Position numbers and translations under genes: made by a program. From Aricia agestis (taxonomy: Eukaryota; Arthropoda; Insecta; Lepidoptera; Lycaenidae), in NCBI RefSeq assembly GCF_905147365.1, contig NC_056407.1, positions 14,719,001-14,783,000 on the forward strand: 64,000 nucleotides of DNA. The letters are read 5' to 3'. Below, piece by piece: positions 10,194 through 21,585 of the stretch. The notes beneath the pieces were generated by a model, which did not search any database, was not told the DNA's origin, and worked only from the letters and a program-made list of their open reading frames with translations. Every line of letters starts with the position of its first letter. Within the stretch, counting starts at the first letter, position 1.

Positions 10194-10900
10194 TACCAGA
10201 AACCAACCAGAAACGTGGCAGCGCAGCCTGCGGACTCGCCTGGCGTCACCAGGGAATCCATGGCTCGTCCCGCTGATGATCCATCAGCCGTGAGGCGGCT
10301 TCACAAAATCGGAATTGACGGAAGGGCACATAGTGCCAGAGTATCCAAACGGGCTCTTCGAAGAATAGAGTACGCACGGGTACAGGAACTGTATAACAAG
10401 AACAGGGAACGCTGCAGAAGTGATCGACGGCCAATGCAGGGTAGTCGAGCATAGCCTAGAAGACATGGAAGCCTAGTGGCGACTAATATTCGAAGCTGTG
10501 TCCGGTGCCCAAGGAACTACACCGGAGGTCCTGGAAGCTGTACAGCGGAAGAGGCAGTACGGGGGTGTAGAGGCAAGGTCACATCAGTGGGATCCCATCA
10601 CTGTGGATGAAGTGAGGGACACGCGGTTAGACCTCCATACCGCTCCAGGTCCGGATGGTACTCCGGCTGAGGAGTGGAATACTGTTCCTGCGGACCGGAA
10701 GGCGGAAATATTCAAGACGTGGATGAGTACTGGTGAGACACCGGAACCACTGCAGCAATGTTGAGCGATCGTTGTGCCGAAAAAGTACTCTCCTGCTGGC
10801 CCGGGGGACTATCGGCCGATATATATCTTAATAAATATCTATCGCGTCGATACCGCTTAGGCATATGCATGCGATCCTGGCTAAGAGACTCCTGGCTTGC

Positions 10901-11197
10901 TAGCCCCCGGATCCACGACAGCGCAGCTTTATTAGTGCCGATAGCACGCTCTAAAACATAGCCGTGCTCGATGTGGTGATGGGGGATTGCAGGAAACGGT
11001 TGAAGTAGTGCCACGTGGTGACTCTCTATTTCTCGAAGGCGTTCAACACAGTGTCCCATAAGGCACTGCTAGAGCTCCTTGGGGCGACAGGGTTACCCAA
11101 AGACTTCGTCGACTATATCGCTCGACTATACGAAACGGCAACTACCATTTTAGCCGCAAATAGAATAACGAGCGACCATGTGAAAGTCGAGAAAGGT
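10901..11197 (+). repeat. exact 297-bp tandem duplication in R2 fragment A, copy 1
   Basis: TAGCCCCCGGATCCACGACA through GTCGAGAAAGG is repeated directly and without visible difference at 11198-11494. It covers the RT segment around the FSKAF motif. Confidence 0.92.
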
Positions 11198-11494
11198 TAG
11201 CCCCCGGATCCACGACAGCGCAGCTTTATTAGTGCCGATAGCACGCTCTAAAACATAGCCGTGCTCGATGTGGTGATGGGGGATTGCAGGAAACGGTTGA
11301 AGTAGTGCCACGTGGTGACTCTCTATTTCTCGAAGGCGTTCAACACAGTGTCCCATAAGGCACTGCTAGAGCTCCTTGGGGCGACAGGGTTACCCAAAGA
11401 CTTCGTCGACTATATCGCTCGACTATACGAAACGGCAACTACCATTTTAGCCGCAAATAGAATAACGAGCGACCATGTGAAAGTCGAGAAAGGT
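11198..11494 (+). repeat. exact 297-bp tandem duplication in R2 fragment A, copy 2
   Basis: Abuts copy 1 at 10901-11197. Ends at GAGAAAGG, after which the R2 sequence continues with TGTCCGCCAAGAC. Confidence 0.92.
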
Positions 11495-13030
11495 GTCCGC
11501 CAAGACGACAGGTGATCGCCTTGGATTCTCTGCCTGCGAACGTCGGTTACAGGCTGGAGGGAGCGTTAATATCTGCTCTGGCCTATGCTGACGATATAGT
11601 CCTAATTATGGGCTCTCAAGTGGGGATGAAGGAGGCCCTGAAGCTGGTTGAGAGATGTGCTGAACAGTTGGAGTTGCGTCTCAACCACAGTAAGAGCTCC
11701 GTGCTCTCTTTGGTACCTGACGGCTACAGAAAAAGTTGCACTACCTCACGGAGAAATCCTTTGGGGTAGGACGGAGGAAACTACGTCAAGCAACTTATGT
11801 GGAAAAATGGCGCTATTTGGGAGTGGATTACTCGGCCGCTGGATGCGTGTCGTTAGAGCAGGACATCACTCAAGCCCTGAACAACATCACAAGGGCTCCT
11901 TTTAAGCCCCAGCAAAGGCTGGAAATGGTTAGGGGGTATCTCGTTCCGCGGTTTGTGCACGGGTTTGTTTTTGAGAATTTTTTGAGAATTGAGAATGCTC
12001 GACGTCCAAATCCGGGGTGCAGTGCGGAAATGGCTTAGGCTCACTGAGGATGTTCCCACTGCTTGCTTCCATGCGAAGGTTAAGGACGGTGGCTTGGGTC
12101 TGCCATCACTGAGGGCGGTCGTCCACGAACTCATTGTTAAGAGATACGGGGATCTCTACCGTTCGACGTGGGAAGCAGCCTGGGATGCCGCCAGATCTGA
12201 TAAGATCCGTAAAAAACTGAGACGAGCTAGAAAGCAGATGAGAAAGTACTTACATGTCACCGAATGTGGTAGAAGCACTAGCGAGGCCACCTCCACGGCC
12301 GATTACTGGCTTGAGAGCTTGTGTCGCTGAGTTGATGGATTCGAGTTGAGAGAATCCTCCAAGACCGCAGCGTCTAGCAAATAGTTACGTGAGCGAAGTG
12401 GGCGATACACCGGTCGCGATTTTGTGCAATATGTGCACACTCATATTAACATGCCATCCAATAGTGTCACAGAACACATGGCGGCCGGGTAGAGCGTCAC
12501 AATGTGGTCGTTCAGGTCTTCTCGGAAGAGATGACCAGACAAAGGTGGTATGTGAAGGTTGAGCCTAAGATCTAAACTTCACTGGGGATCCGTAAGCCAG
12601 ATATTATCGCGTTTAAAGGAGAGGTCGGAGTTATTTGGGACGCCCAGATAGTCTCGGGTCAGCGGCCTCTTGTCTCTTGACGATGCCCATCGGATGAAAC
12701 GTACTAAGTACGGATCGGACGTGGCGCTAGTCGAGAAGGTTGCCGATAAGCGAGTACTTCCGATAGGCACCGTCTAGGCCACAACGCCGGCCCTTAGGGC
12801 TCGGGTCTTCCCTATTCGAACTAATTCCGGAGTTGGTATTGAGAGGGTCGCACACTAACTGGACTCGCTTTAATCAGATGACTGCGGTCGAAGAGAGGGG
12901 TTACTCCTCAAAGCTGAGGGAGGTCCGGTGGGGGTTGCTGCCGTACCCATCGGTGGTGCTGGTCCATCATTTCCCTGAAAGTCCCTCATGATTCGAACAA
13001 GCCCGGCCCCACCATTTACAAGCTAAACGG

Positions 13031-13100
13031 CCAAATGCCTCGTCATCTAATTAATGACGCGCATGAATGGATTAACGAGATTGCCGCTGTCCCTATCTAC
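13031..13100 (+). rRNA. 28S rRNA gene fragment between R2 and R1 sites
   Basis: CCAAATGCCTCGTCATCTAA through CCCTATCTAC is the conserved 28S stretch between the R2 and R1 insertion sites. It carries a few substitutions (AATTAATGACG for AATTAGTGACG, GATTGCCGC for GATTCCCGC). Confidence 0.9.
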
Positions 13101-13575
13101 TTCTTCGGTGTTAGACGTTGACGCATAAACATCGTTCGTAGTGCGCTCCGCGGAATAAATTTATTTGAATTTATTTCTGGCTTCCAGGTGCGGTAATTTG
13201 TGTTCCTGTGGGAGTACTAAGTTTTCTGTGTCTCGTGTGTATCACTGTCTGGTCGAGGACTACCTCCCGAGGGATATTTCGGGAATAGTGCGAATTGGAA
13301 GCGGTGTTAGTTGGTAAGAGCCAAACATTTTTAATGCTTAAATAAATAATCTTTATTGAGAGCTACTAAGGCCCAAATTTTTAGTTAGTAGCTTAGTTCA
13401 TACGAGAACAGACGTTTATATAGTTTAGTTTATGTGATTACTCTATTATCTTACTGTATTAGTTGTTAGTCCATTTATTTGAATCTAGACATTTAGTGAG
13501 CACGTTCGAACACGTGGCTGCCGACAATGACATCTGTCAAGTGACGTTGACGTTTGACGTGTGACAGGTGACATG
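13101..13575 (+). mobile_element. R1 retrotransposon 5' leader, plus strand
   Basis: Starts exactly where 28S stops (TATCTAC then TTCTTCGGTG), like the R1 start at 25848. It continues through CTCCCGAGGGATATTTC and the TGAC-rich leader to about 13575, where an inverted joint switches to R1 on the other strand. No coding sequence remains in this arm. Confidence 0.8.
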
Positions 13576-14808
13576 GTCACCGTCTAAGTTCCTAAGAGCT
13601 ACAAGTGGTTGGCGACCCTTGAGTGGTTCGACCCTTAGGGTTGCCGGCATTATCACCTTGAGTTTGTCCATGTCACTTGGCGACGAAGTTTGGAAAGGAC
13701 ACTCGCTCCGGCAATCTTCTTCAGTCTTTCGACCCTGATGTCACGGGTGGCGGGGGCTACGGGGGTCATCGGTAGTTTCTTTGTTTCTTCTGACGTTTTA
13801 ACGTCGTCTCCTGCTGGGAGCACCCTAATCATGGGGCCGCTTGGGACTCCCGCACCTTATCTGCAAAGGACGGCGGAGGGGGCAGCTGTATTTGGCAAGA
13901 TGCCTCTGCTTCACGCCTTTCCACAGCGACCTCCTTTTCCTTTCCTTTAAAGCTTGCATAAGGCTATTAACCTTCGCATCACCCAATTCTGCGACCTTTG
14001 TTTTCTCGCCAGGTGAAAACAAAGGGCCAGGCCAAATGAGTAACAATTTTTATGGAGACCTTCAAGATATCCGATTTGTTAAGGCGTGTGACCGTCGACC
14101 TCATTGTCCCATTAATGTTGGATGCCGATTTATTGGCCAATGAGACCAGCGCCCTGGCGTCAGCTTTATCTAGCTCCTGGTCGTCTTCCTCCACCTCACC
14201 GTCAGTTGAACATGGGGTCCGCAAGTCGGGAACCGGCGTCGAAGGTGTGCCATCGTCTCTACCTCCATCTTCAAATGTCAATGGCTGACACGGTCGTACT
14301 GCTCTTTTTTGCTGCCTGTTGCTGGCCAGCGCTACCTCTTTGTACCGTTGTAGGCGTCTTGATTGCCTCAAGACTGGCAGTGGCGGTTGTCGGACATGTC
14401 CGAACAGTCGACCCAAATGCTTGTATCCAAATGACAAGTGTCACCTGTCACACGTCAACGTGCTTGTTAAAAGTCTAATTTAATTATAAATAAACTAAAT
14501 TAATAAACTAACACGATTAAAATAACAATTTAAATTGACTTAACCATTTAAGAGTCTGTTCGCATATTGAATAAGCATATAAAATGTTTAGCCCTTACCA
14601 ACTAACACCGCGTCCAATTCGCACTATTCCCGAAATATCACTCTGGAGGTAATCCTCGACCGGCCAGGGATACTCACGAGACACTATAACACTATGTGCA
14701 CCCACAGGAACCAAAATTGGAATACCTGGAAGCAAGAAATAAATTTTTATGAATTTATTTCGCGGAGCTCACTTAAACGATGTTGACGCGTCGCCGTCCA
14801 ACACCGTA
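13576..14808 (-). pseudogene. R1 retrotransposon 5' leader and ORF1, minus strand
   Basis: Reading leftwards, the R1 start TACGGTGTTGGACGGCG abuts 28S at 14808. The leader follows, then ORF1 (open at 14437-13979) with VRPCQPLTFEDGGRDDG, ELDKADARALVSLANKSAS and a coiled-coil stretch. Further ORF1 text is frameshifted and runs to LVALRNLDGD near 13590. ORF1 is the gag-like, RNA-binding protein of R1. The zinc knuckles and all of ORF2 are absent because the element ends at the inverted joint. Confidence 0.8.
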
Positions 14809-14825
14809 GTAGATAGAGATAGCGA

Positions 14826-14881
<56 letters not shown>
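14809..14881 (-). rRNA. 28S rRNA gene fragment between R1 and R2 sites, minus strand
   Basis: Reverse complement of the conserved 73-bp stretch TAGCCAAATGCC to CTATCTAC. It keeps the R2-R1 spacing in inverted orientation. One change near its end (CTATCTCTATCTAC) lies next to the R1 start. Confidence 0.9.
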
Positions 14882-17058
14882 TTTGAGCCCACAACACATG
14901 CCTTCGTCTAGTGACCTCCAGTTAAGGAGCTTAATCATCACAGACGAGCCGGAGGTTCCCACGTACCTACCACTCTACTTGGCTCATGTGCCATGAGGCA
15001 TTTTGCAGTTTAGATGGTAAATGGTGGTACCGGGCTTGTTTGAATCATAAGGGACTTTCAGGGAAATGAGGGACCAGCACCACCGATGGGTACGGCAGCA
15101 ACTCCCACCGGATTTCCCTTAGCTTTGAGGATTTAACCCTCTCTTTGACCGTAGTCATCTGATTAAAGCAAATCCAGTTAGTGTGATCCTCTCAACACCA
15201 ACTTCGCAAATAGTTCGAATAGGGAAGATGTTCATAAAATATGACGCTCGACTCCAGATACTTTGCCAGGAGAACGTGTAAGATGTGGCCTGGACGCAGC
15301 TTATCGAAAGTCTTCGTTTATCGGCAACCTTCTCGACTAGCTCCATGACCCGTACATCCGTACTTAGTACGTTTCGGCCGATGTGCAAGAGGCTGCTGAC
15401 CCGAGACTATCTGGGCGTCCCAAATCACTCCAACCTCTCCTTTAAACGCGATAATATCTGACTTACGGATCCCCAGTGAGGTTTGGATCTTAGGTTCAAC
15501 CTCCACATGCCATCCTTGTCGGGTCATCTCTTCCGAGAATACCCGAAAAACCAGATTTTGACGCTCAATCCGGCCGCCATGTGTTCTGTGACACTGTTGG
15601 ATGGCATGGGCCGACGTCTCCCTAACCATGCAACCAGCACGGCAGTTCAACTCCGACCCAGTGCCGCTCCTACGCCCTCTCGTCGTCTGAACTCTGGATG
15701 GGAGGGAGTTAATATGAGTGTGCACAAATTGCACAAAATCGCAACCGGTGTAACGCCCACTTCGCTCACGTAACCATTTGGTAGACGCTGCAGTCTTGGA
15801 GGATTCTCTCAACTCGAATCCATCAACTGAGCGATACAAGCTCTCACGCCAGTAATCGGCCGTGGAGGTGGCCTCGCTAGTGCCTTCAGTGTCATGTAAG
15901 TACTTTCTCATCTGCTTTTTAGCCTATCTCAGTTTTTACGGACCTTTTCAGATCTGGCGGCAGCCCGGAATGCTTCCCACTTAGAACGATCGAGAGCCCC
16001 GTATCTCTTATAAGTTCGGGGACGACCACCCTCAGTGATGGCAGACCCAAGCCACCGTCCTTAACCTCCGCATGGAAGTAAGCAGTGGGATGCCTAAGCC
16101 ATTTCCGCACTGCACCCCGGATTTGGACGTCGAGCATTCTCAATTCTTAAAAAATTCTCATAAACAAACCCGAGCATAAACCGCGGAACGAGATGCCCCC
16201 TAACCATTTCCAGCCTTAGCTGGCGATTAAGGAGAGTCCTTGTGATGTTGTTTAGCGCTTGAGTTATGTCCTGTTCTAATGTCACGCATCCAGTGGCCGA
16301 GTAATCTACTCCCAAATAGCGCCATTTTTCCACACAAGTTGCTTGACGTAGTTTCCTCCGTCCTACCCCGAAGGATTTCTCCGTGAGGTAGTGCAACTTC
16401 TTCCTGTGGCCGTCCGGCACCAAAGAGAGTACGGAACTCTTACTGTGGTTGAGACTCAAACCCAACTGTTCAGCACATCTGTTTACAAGTTTCAGGACCT
16501 CCTTCATCCTCACCTGACAGCCCGTAATTAGGACTAGATCGTCAGCATAGGCCAGAGCAAAGATTAACGCTCCCTCCAGCCTGTAGCCGACGTACGCAGG
16601 CAGAGCATACAGGATACTGTCCATCACAATGTTAAACAAGATCGGCGACAGCGGATCGCCTTGGCGGACACCTTTACCAACTCTCACAGGGTTGCTCGTT
16701 TTTCCATTTACGGCTAAGATGGTAGTTGCCGTTTCGTACAATCAAGCGATGTGGTCGATGAAGATCTTGGGCAACCCTCCCGCCCTAAGGAGCTCTAACA
16801 GTGCCTTGTGGGACACTGTGTCGAACGCCTTTGAGAAATCGAGAGTCGCCACGTGGCACTCCTTCAACCGTCTTCTGCAATTCCCCATCACCGCGTCGAG
16901 CACGGCTGTGTTCTCGAGCGTGCCATCGGCACGAATAAAGGCGCGCTGTCGTGGATCCGGGGGGCAGCAAGCCAGGAGTTTTTTAGCCAGGATCGCATGC
17001 ATATGCCTAAGCGGTATCGACGCGATAGAAATCGGACGATAATCACACAGGCCAGCAG
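14882..17058 (-). pseudogene. R2 retrotransposon, truncated copy, minus strand (fragment B)
   Basis: A complete R2 3' end (GTTGTGGGCTCAAA) abuts 28S at 14882, and the body reads leftwards from 17058. Open pieces cover the RT (16741-16094, with GKGVRQGDPLSPILFN and YADDLVLITG), the start of RT (17077-16742, DFSKAFDTVSHKAL) and the C-terminal part (15911-15318, zinc knuckle CRAGCMVRETSAHAIQQC and the IRKSDIIAFKGEVGVIWDAQ endonuclease region, where the usual P of PD is S). Frameshifts separate them. The 5' part, including the zinc finger and Myb, is missing. Confidence 0.85.
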
Positions 17059-17085
17059 TTCTCAACCTTGTCGACACTAGCTGTA
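17053..17085. mobile_element. hAT-type MITE, left part (split by Helitron)
   Basis: CAGCAGTTCTCAACCTTGTCGACACT matches the start of the MITE at 8721. It overlaps the R2 fragment end by a few bases (GGCCAGCAG). The rest of this copy resumes at 20703. Confidence 0.65.
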
Positions 17086-17098
17086 TCTTATATATCTT

Positions 17099-17287
17099 AA
17101 AAAAAATGTTTTATTCTTCACACAACAGGAACTTACAAGATAATTAGGTACATGAAATATTATATTCAATAGCTAAATCTTTGTGTGAACTGGAGCCTAA
17201 ACTAGGTGACCCTGTATTTTAAGACTCCAGGTTCCACCCGCAGATACAGTAAAAGGTGTACGTTCGCGTGCTCTCGAGTGTGTGTTC

Positions 17288-17369
<82 letters not shown>

Positions 17370-20300
17370 ATAATATTATATTATTAACAATATACATACA
17401 TATACTTAAGTCTTAATACATGATATTATGATAAATACACATATACACAAATTATATGGAATATTATACTAGTTTATAGGGTTAGTTTATTAGGTCTTCT
17501 GATTCATTGTAATGTAGTGTAAGGAGCCATTTTTTAACGATAGTTTTACATTTGTTGCGTGTTTTGTCGTAGATATTTATTAATTTATTTATTCTATTGT
17601 AGATATATGATGCAAGGAAGGATATATGACGCGTAGAAAACACAGTTTTGTGTTCAGGTATACTGCATACCTTATCTGATCTTCGTTTCGTAAGTATATT
17701 AGGACCATATGTGAGCTCAGAGTGTTTGTATAAGGTGACATTTAGAATATACAAACGTCTGATCGATAACACTTGTGAACATTCGTAAAGTTTGCTGGTG
17801 GGATATCTATACGGTTTTTTTAAAATAACTTTGAGTAGAGACCCTTGTGCGTGTTCAACTTTTATCATTTTAGTTTTACATGCGCCTCCCCAAGCAGCAA
17901 TACAATAGCCCAATATAGATTGAGCTAGTGCCAGATATATAGTTTTGAGTAGTTGAGGTTTGGCGATGTCACGTAAGTTTTTAAATACCCAAATTAATTT
18001 TCGTGTGCGTGCTGAAAGCAGATTGATGTGAGCATTCCAGGACAGAGCATCATCAAGCTGGACACCTAGATATTTAATCTCACGGACTTTTTCCAGCGTT
18101 AGGCAACTACATGAAGATAAACCGGATTCGATTCCACAGGTATGTGCTTTTAAGTTAAAGGTGGGCGCAGGTTTAGTCTTTTTTGTTATGCTAAATGTTA
18201 AATATTTAATTTTTTTAATATTCAAAGTAAGCAAGTTTTTATGTAGCTAAGCTATAACATTCCTGAGTCCTTTCTCAGCATTTCTTCGTGTTTCTGCTCA
18301 AGTCTCTCCTGTAAAAGTTAGAGCAGTATTATCTGCATATGAGTAAATGTTTCCATGATGGGGCTTGTAATTGCAGAGGTCATTTATATAGACTAAGAAG
18401 AGACTTGGGCCTAAAACACTGCCCTGCGGAACTCCAAATGTCATTAATTGGTAGGAGCTAAGGTTATCACCAATTTTTACTTGTTGGAGTCTGTCAGTAA
18501 GAAAACTACGAAACATCTTAAGTGGAATTCCTCGTATGCCCAAGGACTTCAATTTACTTAATAAGGTGGGTATATGAACGGTGTCAAACGCCTTGGCTAG
18601 ATCTAGGAATATCCCAACACAATTTTTGCCTTTATTCATGTTTGAGGCCAGGTTATCTACAAGGCGTGTAACAGCATCATAGGTAGACTTTTTTAGATTG
18701 AAATCCAAATTGAGACAGCGAAATCAGATGTTCCTGCTTTAAATAGCTCATCAATCGTGTGTTCAAGAGCTTTTCCATAATTTTGGATAAGGTCGTTAGA
18801 ACCGAAATAGGCCGATAGTTGTCCACACAATCTCTGGTCCCGTTTTTGTGAATCGGGTGAACAATAGCTCGTTTAAAGGAGTCTGGGAACACGCCATTAT
18901 TAAAACAGACATTTGCAACATATGTAAGTATGGGGGCTATTTTACTAGCAATAGATTTGAGGAATGGAGCAGAGATACCATCCCATCCTGTAGCAGATTC
19001 ATTTTTTAAGGAATTTATTAGATTCATTATCTCAACATTGTCAATGGGGTATAGTGCAAAAGAACTAGTACTAGAAGAGTTTTTATTTCGCTACGTTCAG
19101 ATGTCAGTGTATCATTAGATTCTGTTAGGTTCTTAGCATATTTTTTACCTATACCAGCAAAAAAACAGTTTACTTTGTCAATGGACGCTTGTGGGCCATT
19201 AGGGTCTAGATTTAGTAATTCCTTAGCCGGGTTTCTGATGTTTGTCGTGTTGGTTATTTTTCTAAATATTTTCCACGTTTGTTTCGGGTTCTTACAATTA
19301 TCAATTTCGGATTTATGGTGTTCGGTATTTAAGTCGATGCAGTACATCATTACAGAAATTCCTGTATCGACGGTAAGTTATTTTAATAATTTCATTATTC
19401 GGTGCGGAATTAGCTTTTTTATGGAGTGCATCTCGATGGGCAACGCATCGCAAAATGCCCGTTGTGATCCACGGCCTAATGCTTTTTTTCCTGTTAGGGA
19501 ATTTTTTTATTGTGGTATTACGGTTCAATGTTTCTCTGAGATGAGAGATTAAACATTCGGCTGCAATGTTTGGGTCATTAATTTTCATTATATACGAAAG
19601 GTCACCATTATTTATATCTCTTGTGGCGTTATCATAATTAGTTACGCTGATAGTTTTTGATGGGTTGTTACGGGGGAGTGTCTAATTTATATTTAGTAAT
19701 ACTGGTAGGTGGTCAGTTATATGGGTATTTATTACAAATGTTTGGGTCTCTAATTTACTTTTTATAAAAACGTGATCAAGACAGTTTGACTGTCTAGTGG
19801 GAAACAGGTGCGCTGGTAATAGACCGTTCTCCGCCACTAAATTAAGATATTCGTCACAGCGTCTGTCGGAAGTATTGTGCTTAATGTCGATATTGAGATC
19901 GCCCATTAAAATTAATGTTTTGTAATTATTATTGTTATCCAGTCTTTTTAAGTTAGTATCAAGTTGGGTTAAAAATGAATCAATGTTATATTGAGACGGG
20001 GATCTATATAAGCAAATAATACCTAGATTGTTGTCCAAGGTTATCAGGAGACCGCTTGCATTATCGAACGGAAGTTGGTCTATGTTATAAATTAAATGAG
20101 CTGCGATGTAGACGACTACTCCATCGTTTTGATTGTGTTACGGTTGTATAGTGCAGCTTATAATTATCTAATTGAGGTGGTAGTTTGGACTCAGACAGCC
20201 GAGATTTCGTGAGAATAATTACGTCACATGCAACTTTTAATCTTTTCAAAAATACAATAAACTCATCAAGATTTTAATAAATGCTACGTATATTTTGAGT

Positions 20301-20397
20301 AATGATTTTTAGACTCTTATAAGGAAACTTTAAGTGGTTAACGCCGTTTTCTGGTTGAGTTTGATAGGATTGGGAGACGGAAATCAGATCTTTAAAC
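17099..20397 (-). pseudogene. CR1/Jockey-like LINE, 5'-truncated and frameshifted
   Basis: Minus-strand remains of one non-LTR element in normal order. The APE endonuclease starts near 20300 (KIITQNIRSIY), with LILMGDLNIDIKH and ITDHLPVLL in 20038-19682. The linker is 19588-19027. RT runs 19027-18298 (GWDGISAPFLKSIA, NYRPISVL, FLDLAKAFDTV, GVPQGSVLGPSLFLVYINDL). The C-terminal region is 18234-17482 (LGVQLDDALSWNAHI). Four frame breaks, plus YADN where RT needs YADD, show it is dead. ORF1 is absent. The 3' UTR carries an (AC)n run and AATAAA near its end. ATCTT flanks both sides, a possible target duplication. Confidence 0.8.
17288..17365 (+). repeat. (TG)n microsatellite inside LINE 3' UTR
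   Basis: About 80 bp of TG repeats with a few C interruptions. The His-Thr ORF over it is an artefact. Confidence 0.95.
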
Positions 20398-20453
20398 GAG
20401 CAATTCTTGTTTAAATATAATTGTAATCTCAGAATCGGCTCCAACGATTTTCA

Positions 20454-20592
20454 ACTCGTGACGCTCGGGCCCTTGCCCATACAAAAGTGAAAATTTTTTT
20501 TCGTCTTTCAGAGCTGCTACTTTTACAGTGAGCTCTCTACAAGGAACACATACCCACCCTAAAGTATTATCACTTATTTTTGTTACACACTG
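20454..20592 (+). mobile_element. single arm of a foldback element nested in Helitron
   Basis: GACGCTCGGGCCC through TTTTTGTTACACACTGTA matches the right half of the foldback element at 43388-43652 and is missing from the sister Helitron at 38430-38607. Only one arm is present here. Confidence 0.6.
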
Positions 20593-20702
20593 TATAAGGG
20601 GTTTCGGGGGCGATAAATTGATCTAGCTAGGAATCCTTTTTAGAAAATGACATTTTATTTGTGTTTTATCGAATACCGAGCAAAGCTCGGTCAAATAGCT
20701 AG

Positions 20703-20924
20703 TTATACTTTAACATGGACAACGGACGTCCGTTGTCCATGCTATATCCATAGCATAGCACATAAAGTAATGCGACCTAAATTGGGGGTGCAATAATCGA
20801 ACCAGTATCCAGCACGGGTAGCATTGTCACAGTTTTTTTTTATTAGGGGGGCTCCGAGGACCACTTTGAATGGTTTCAGAGACCTAGCGGTCAGCGGACC
20901 ACCGTTTGATAACCTCTGACACTA
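20703..20924. mobile_element. hAT-type MITE, right part (split by Helitron)
   Basis: Continues the copy begun at 17053: CTTTAACATGG, GTCCGTTGTCCATGCTAT, AATCGAACCAGTATCCAGCA, then GACCACCGTTTGATAACCTCTG at the end. Compared with 8721-8951 it has a local inverted addition (GGACAACGGACGTCCGTTGTCC). Confidence 0.65.
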
Positions 20925-21230
20925 TTAGAAGAGCACTATTAAATATCAAAACATTTAAGTTTCTAATAGCGATGAAAATATCTCAAGCGGTCAATTCAAA
21001 TACTAGAGTCTTACACTGACCCATCGTTATATTATGAGGAAAAGGGTCAATGAACGAATCTCTACGTATTCTGATAAATATTTTACTAATTGTTAAAAAG
21101 TAAATTATGCTATTTCAGTCCCAGACTAAGCTTCTACTTTGTGTTGTGTTTATTTGAGTTGACTACCACTTCTAAGTTCAACTCAGAGTTTTCATATTAT
21201 GAAGGTGTATCCTGGATGCAAAGTCACTAA
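20925..21230 (+). repeat. segmental duplication, right copy
   Basis: Matches 8952-9258 after the shared MITE, with about 100 bp present only here (around 21030-21140). It is followed by the MITE at 21231 and then AGAACACAATTA, also found at 9252. Confidence 0.65.
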
Positions 21231-21585
21231 GGGCGGATTCGACCAATCTGGAGTAAAATTTTACTCGAGTATAAAACTGTCTCCTAATCTAAGAGTAAGC
21301 TGGTTTTGCGTTTTTCCAACTTCTAATCCAAGAATAAGGTAATACACGGGAGTAAATATTTACACGGGCTATTTTGGTGGAGTAAATATTAAACTGAGAA
21401 TAGTTGCACAACAGGGTTCAACTGTCACGGTCGGTGTCATTGTGAACTATAATTGACATTTTATTTCATACTCTTTGAGTAACTTGGTAAAATGCAAACG
21501 ATAATACCCTAGAGTAAATTAAAGGAGTAAAATTATTCTCATGATAGTTATACTCGTGTAACTTCAAGTTTGGTCGAATCGGGCC
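21231..21585. mobile_element. PIF/Harbinger-like MITE with TAA target duplication
   Basis: TAA at 21228-21230 and 21586-21588 flanks termini GGGCGGATTCGACCAA and the complement GGCCCGATTCGACCAA (two mismatches). The duplicated locus near 9250 (CTAACCAGAACACAATT) is the empty site. The interior is AT-rich and non-coding. Confidence 0.78.

Larger units (their letters stand above)
10201..13030 (+). pseudogene. R2 retrotransposon, truncated and decayed copy (fragment A)
   Basis: A 5'-truncated R2 that begins in the linker after the Myb region (CCAACCAGAAACGTGGCAGC, as at 22852). Pieces of the single R2 frame can be followed: the linker (10215-10454), the pre-RT region (10498-10764), the RT palm with AYADDIVLI (11512-11769) and the thumb (11989-12330). 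Frameshifts and stops separate them. An exact 297-bp tandem duplication sits in the RT. The zinc-knuckle stretch is deleted near 12450. The last 128 bp of the 3' UTR are missing, so CCATTTACAAGCTAAACGG joins straight to 28S CCAAATGCCTC. It cannot encode a working protein. Confidence 0.85.
17086..20702 (+). mobile_element. Helitron (non-autonomous) interrupted by a LINE
   Basis: Starts TCTTATATATCTT after A. Ends with hairpin CCGAGCAAAGCTCGG followed by TCAAATAGCTAG and then T, which fits the Helitron rule: TC start, 3' hairpin, CTAG end, insertion between A and T. Joining the flanks gives GTA+TTATACTTTAAC, matching the unoccupied MITE copy at about 8748 (GTATTGTACTTTAAC). A 178-bp relative without the LINE is at 38430-38607. 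A LINE (17099-20397) and a foldback fragment (20454-20592) sit inside. Confidence 0.8.

Noticed and set aside
17197..17397. Minus-strand His-Thr ORF
   Set aside because: Translation of a (TG)n microsatellite in a LINE 3' UTR.
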